Below, piece by piece: positions 62,488-64,000 of a stretch of 64,000 bases of DNA; positions within the stretch are counted from its first letter, which is position 1, and the number at the start of each line of letters is the position of its first letter. Origin of the DNA: Leucobacter sp. 7(1) (GTDB lineage Bacteria; Actinomycetota; Actinomycetes; Actinomycetales; Microbacteriaceae); NCBI RefSeq assembly GCF_900163635.1, contig NZ_FUID01000004.1, positions 1-64,000 on the forward strand, read 5' to 3'. The notes under the pieces are model-generated. The model was not told the origin of the DNA. It saw only the letters and a list, made by a program, of their open reading frames with translations, and searched no databases. A program made the position numbers and the translations under genes.

Positions 62488-63696
62488 TTAGTCTAGCCGC
62501 ACGGGCGGTGTGGGGAGTTCCCCGCGCCAGGCTGGACGCGGCAGGGCACGTACAAACTGTTCGGTGGCCCGCTCCCACGACTCCGGATCCGTATTCCAGA
62601 GCCGCACGTGCTCCCCCTCGCGCTGCAGCCGCAGCTGAACAAGTTCTGGCCGGGCCGCAGCCAACTCCTCGGCTCCGGCACTCGGGACAAACGTGTCCCC
62701 GCGGCTTGCGTGAATCAGCGTCGGGACCTGCAACGCCTCGGCCACACGCTCGGGGCTCAGACTGGGAAAGTCGATGCCACCGGGCTCCCCGGCCTTCACG
62801 AGACCCCGCTGCAGGAGCTCGATCCCAACCTCCGCAAACGGGCGCGGAACCGGCACCCCCGCGGCCTGATGCCGCAGCAACGCAGGCCAATCGACCGCGG
62901 GCGAGTCCAAGATGAGTCCGTCAATGAGCGCCGCATACGGACCCGTCGTGGCGGATCGCAGCACCGCGGTTCCGCCCATCGACCACCCGAACAGCGTCAC
63001 ACGTTCGGCCCCGCGACGCCGCACTTCTGCGAGCGCAGCATCGACGTCCCGACTTTCGGCAACCCCGACACCGTAGCGCCCAAACTCGCCCCCTGGGGCT
63101 CCTGGGTCGTTGCGGTAGGAAATGACAAGACTCGAGACGCCCGCTCGGGCCAACGGCGGCACGCCGCGAAGCGTCTCTTCGGGAAGTGCCCCACGTCCGT
63201 GTACGTGCACTGCCCAGCGTCCTCGCTTGGCGCGGCGCGGTCGCAGCACCCAGGCCTCGGCATCGCCCAGCTCGGTGGGGTAGGTGATCCGCTCGCAACT
63301 GAGTCCCAATGCTTCGGGATCCGAGTACCACCACCCTGTCAGTCGGCCGCGCAGTCCCGGTGTGAGGCTCCCCCGATCCACCTGAAGTACTTCTCGCGCC
63401 GTGCCATCGACACCCTGCTGCGCGACCGGACCTAGGCGCGCGTGCCCGTGACCCCTGTCAAAAAGCAAGGAGTACTGCCCGGGGAGTTCCGCGTGGTGCC
63501 CGGTCAGCCACACAAGCACTCGTTCACCGTCCCGGGAAATCCGTGTCACGGTGACGGGCTCGGCTGCCGTGAGTTCAGGCGTGACCACTCGGCGCGCCAG
63601 CGCCGTTCCGCCCGCGAGCAGTCCCGCGGCACCCACCGCCACCGCGCCGACACCGATTCCGATCGCGCGACCCACCGCCCGTTCCCAGTTCCGCAT
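62488..63696 (-). CDS. Alpha/beta-hydrolase, membrane-anchored
   Basis: 402 residues, start MRNWERAVGRAIGIGVGAVA. One N-terminal membrane span (about 10-32) followed by a divergent domain (to about 140) and an alpha/beta-hydrolase core. Nucleophile motif GWSMGG (near residue 250), with Asp in SRGDTFVPS and His in GEHVRLW completing the triad. Peptidase or esterase of the S9/DUF family. Upstream of zapE, seven bases apart, so co-transcribed. Confidence 0.85.
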   Translation of the reverse strand: MRNWERAVGRAIGIGVGAVAVGAAGLLAGGTALARRVVTPELTAAEPVTVTRISRDGERVLVWLTGHHAELPGQYSLLFDRGHGHARLGPVAQQGVDGTAREVLQVDRGSLTPGLRGRLTGWWYSDPEALGLSCERITYPTELGDAEAWVLRPRRAKRGRWAVHVHGRGALPEETLRGVPPLARAGVSSLVISYRNDPGAPGGEFGRYGVGVAESRDVDAALAEVRRRGAERVTLFGWSMGGTAVLRSATTGPYAALIDGLILDSPAVDWPALLRHQAAGVPVPRPFAEVGIELLQRGLVKAGEPGGIDFPSLSPERVAEALQVPTLIHASRGDTFVPSAGAEELAAARPELVQLRLQREGEHVRLWNTDPESWERATEQFVRALPRPAWRGELPTPPVRLD

Positions 63697-63817
63697 ACCG
63701 TCAACCTTCCCCGACCCTGCCCGAGTGGCGCACCCCGACACACCGCCGCCGCGGTGATCCGACGCTCCGCGGCGTGGCTTCGCCCGATGATTCACAGAGA
63801 ACTCTAGTCTCACGAGT

Positions 63818-64000
63818 GTGATGGCAATGATCGGCGGACCCACGCTCGAATTCAGCGTCGCCGCCGAACAGCTGAGGACTGCGCGGCTGCGTAGCGAGCT
63901 CGTGTGCCAGGAGATCGCGCCCCCCGAGCGGGTGGCACCAGACTCCATGGCCCTCGCTGCTGGAGTGGCGCGTGGTCCCCGTCGCGGTCACGCCGCGGAC
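63818..64000 (+). CDS. N-terminal fragment of a plus-strand protein, hypothetical
   Basis: GTG at 63818 (then ATG at 63821) opens a frame without a stop to the window end, 61 codons, starting MMAMIGGPTLEFSVAAEQLR. TAGTCT ends seven bases before the GTG, matching the leaderless pattern. No domain can be named from this fragment. It is divergent from the hydrolase. Confidence 0.55.
   Translation, partial: MMAMIGGPTLEFSVAAEQLRTARLRSELVCQEIAPPERVAPDSMALAAGVARGPRRGHAAD

Overview
The window comes from a high-GC actinobacterium. Gene order (clpP1-clpP2-clpX behind tig, ileS-folC-DUF4233 near ndk, dnaG-dgt-dusB-uppS-recO, thrS-HIT-yebC-ruvC), a translational-type T-box upstream of ileS, and a paired ClpP1/ClpP2 all fit Microbacteriaceae. 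Leucobacter is a reasonable guess but cannot be proved from the sequence alone. Most of the window is chromosomal housekeeping DNA, with one clear accessory block.

Layout. 1-7.9 kb: edge fragment, VOC protein, AraC regulator, uvrB with a LexA-like box, SDR, a sodium:solute symporter with its 45-residue partner, and an XRE/DUF2975 pair. 7.96-20.4 kb: a catabolic island of two operons. The minus-strand operon runs ligA-like, ligB-like, hydratase-aldolase, DUF1185, enamidase-like amidohydrolase, alpha/beta-hydrolase. The plus-strand operon is a TRAP transporter (P-Q-M) followed by a MobA-like flavin hydroxylase. A GntR and a LysR regulator lie between them. 20.4-29 kb: AlkX-like glycosylase, ndk, CorA, DUF4233-folC-ileS and the ileS T-box. 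29-33.4 kb: glycine-betaine-type ABC transporter with two binding proteins. 33.4-41.3 kb: GyrI-like protein, valS, an acidic-tail protein, clpX-clpP2-clpP1 and tig. 41.4-55.2 kb: tRNAs, gamma-carbonic anhydrase, an orphan ABC ATPase, dnaG, dgt, dusB, uppS, recO, a TRIC-type channel, ruvC, yebC, HIT and thrS. 55.2-64 kb: a zincin-like membrane protein, three tRNAs with a 133-135 bp tandem repeat of a tRNA-Val 3' end, a kinase-like protein, TetR/GNAT, small proteins, a PemK-like protein, zapE and a hydrolase.

How the genes work together. The island is the most novel part. Both of its operons have promoters with a TGTCGACA palindrome at exactly the same place between -35 and -10, and the same palindrome occurs in front of the GntR gene and near the LysR gene. 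This predicts a single GntR-controlled regulon: carboxylate uptake by TRAP, ring hydroxylation by the flavoprotein, extradiol cleavage by LigAB, then processing by an NahE-like aldolase, an enamidase homologue and a C-C or amide hydrolase. The usual protocatechuate 4,5-cleavage genes (ligC, ligI, ligJ) are absent and an enamidase is present, so I infer a nitrogen-containing or otherwise unusual aromatic acid as substrate. The substrate is not shown by the sequence.

A second theme is leaderless expression. About a dozen genes have a TAnnnT-like -10 hexamer ending six or seven bases before the start codon and no ribosome binding site.
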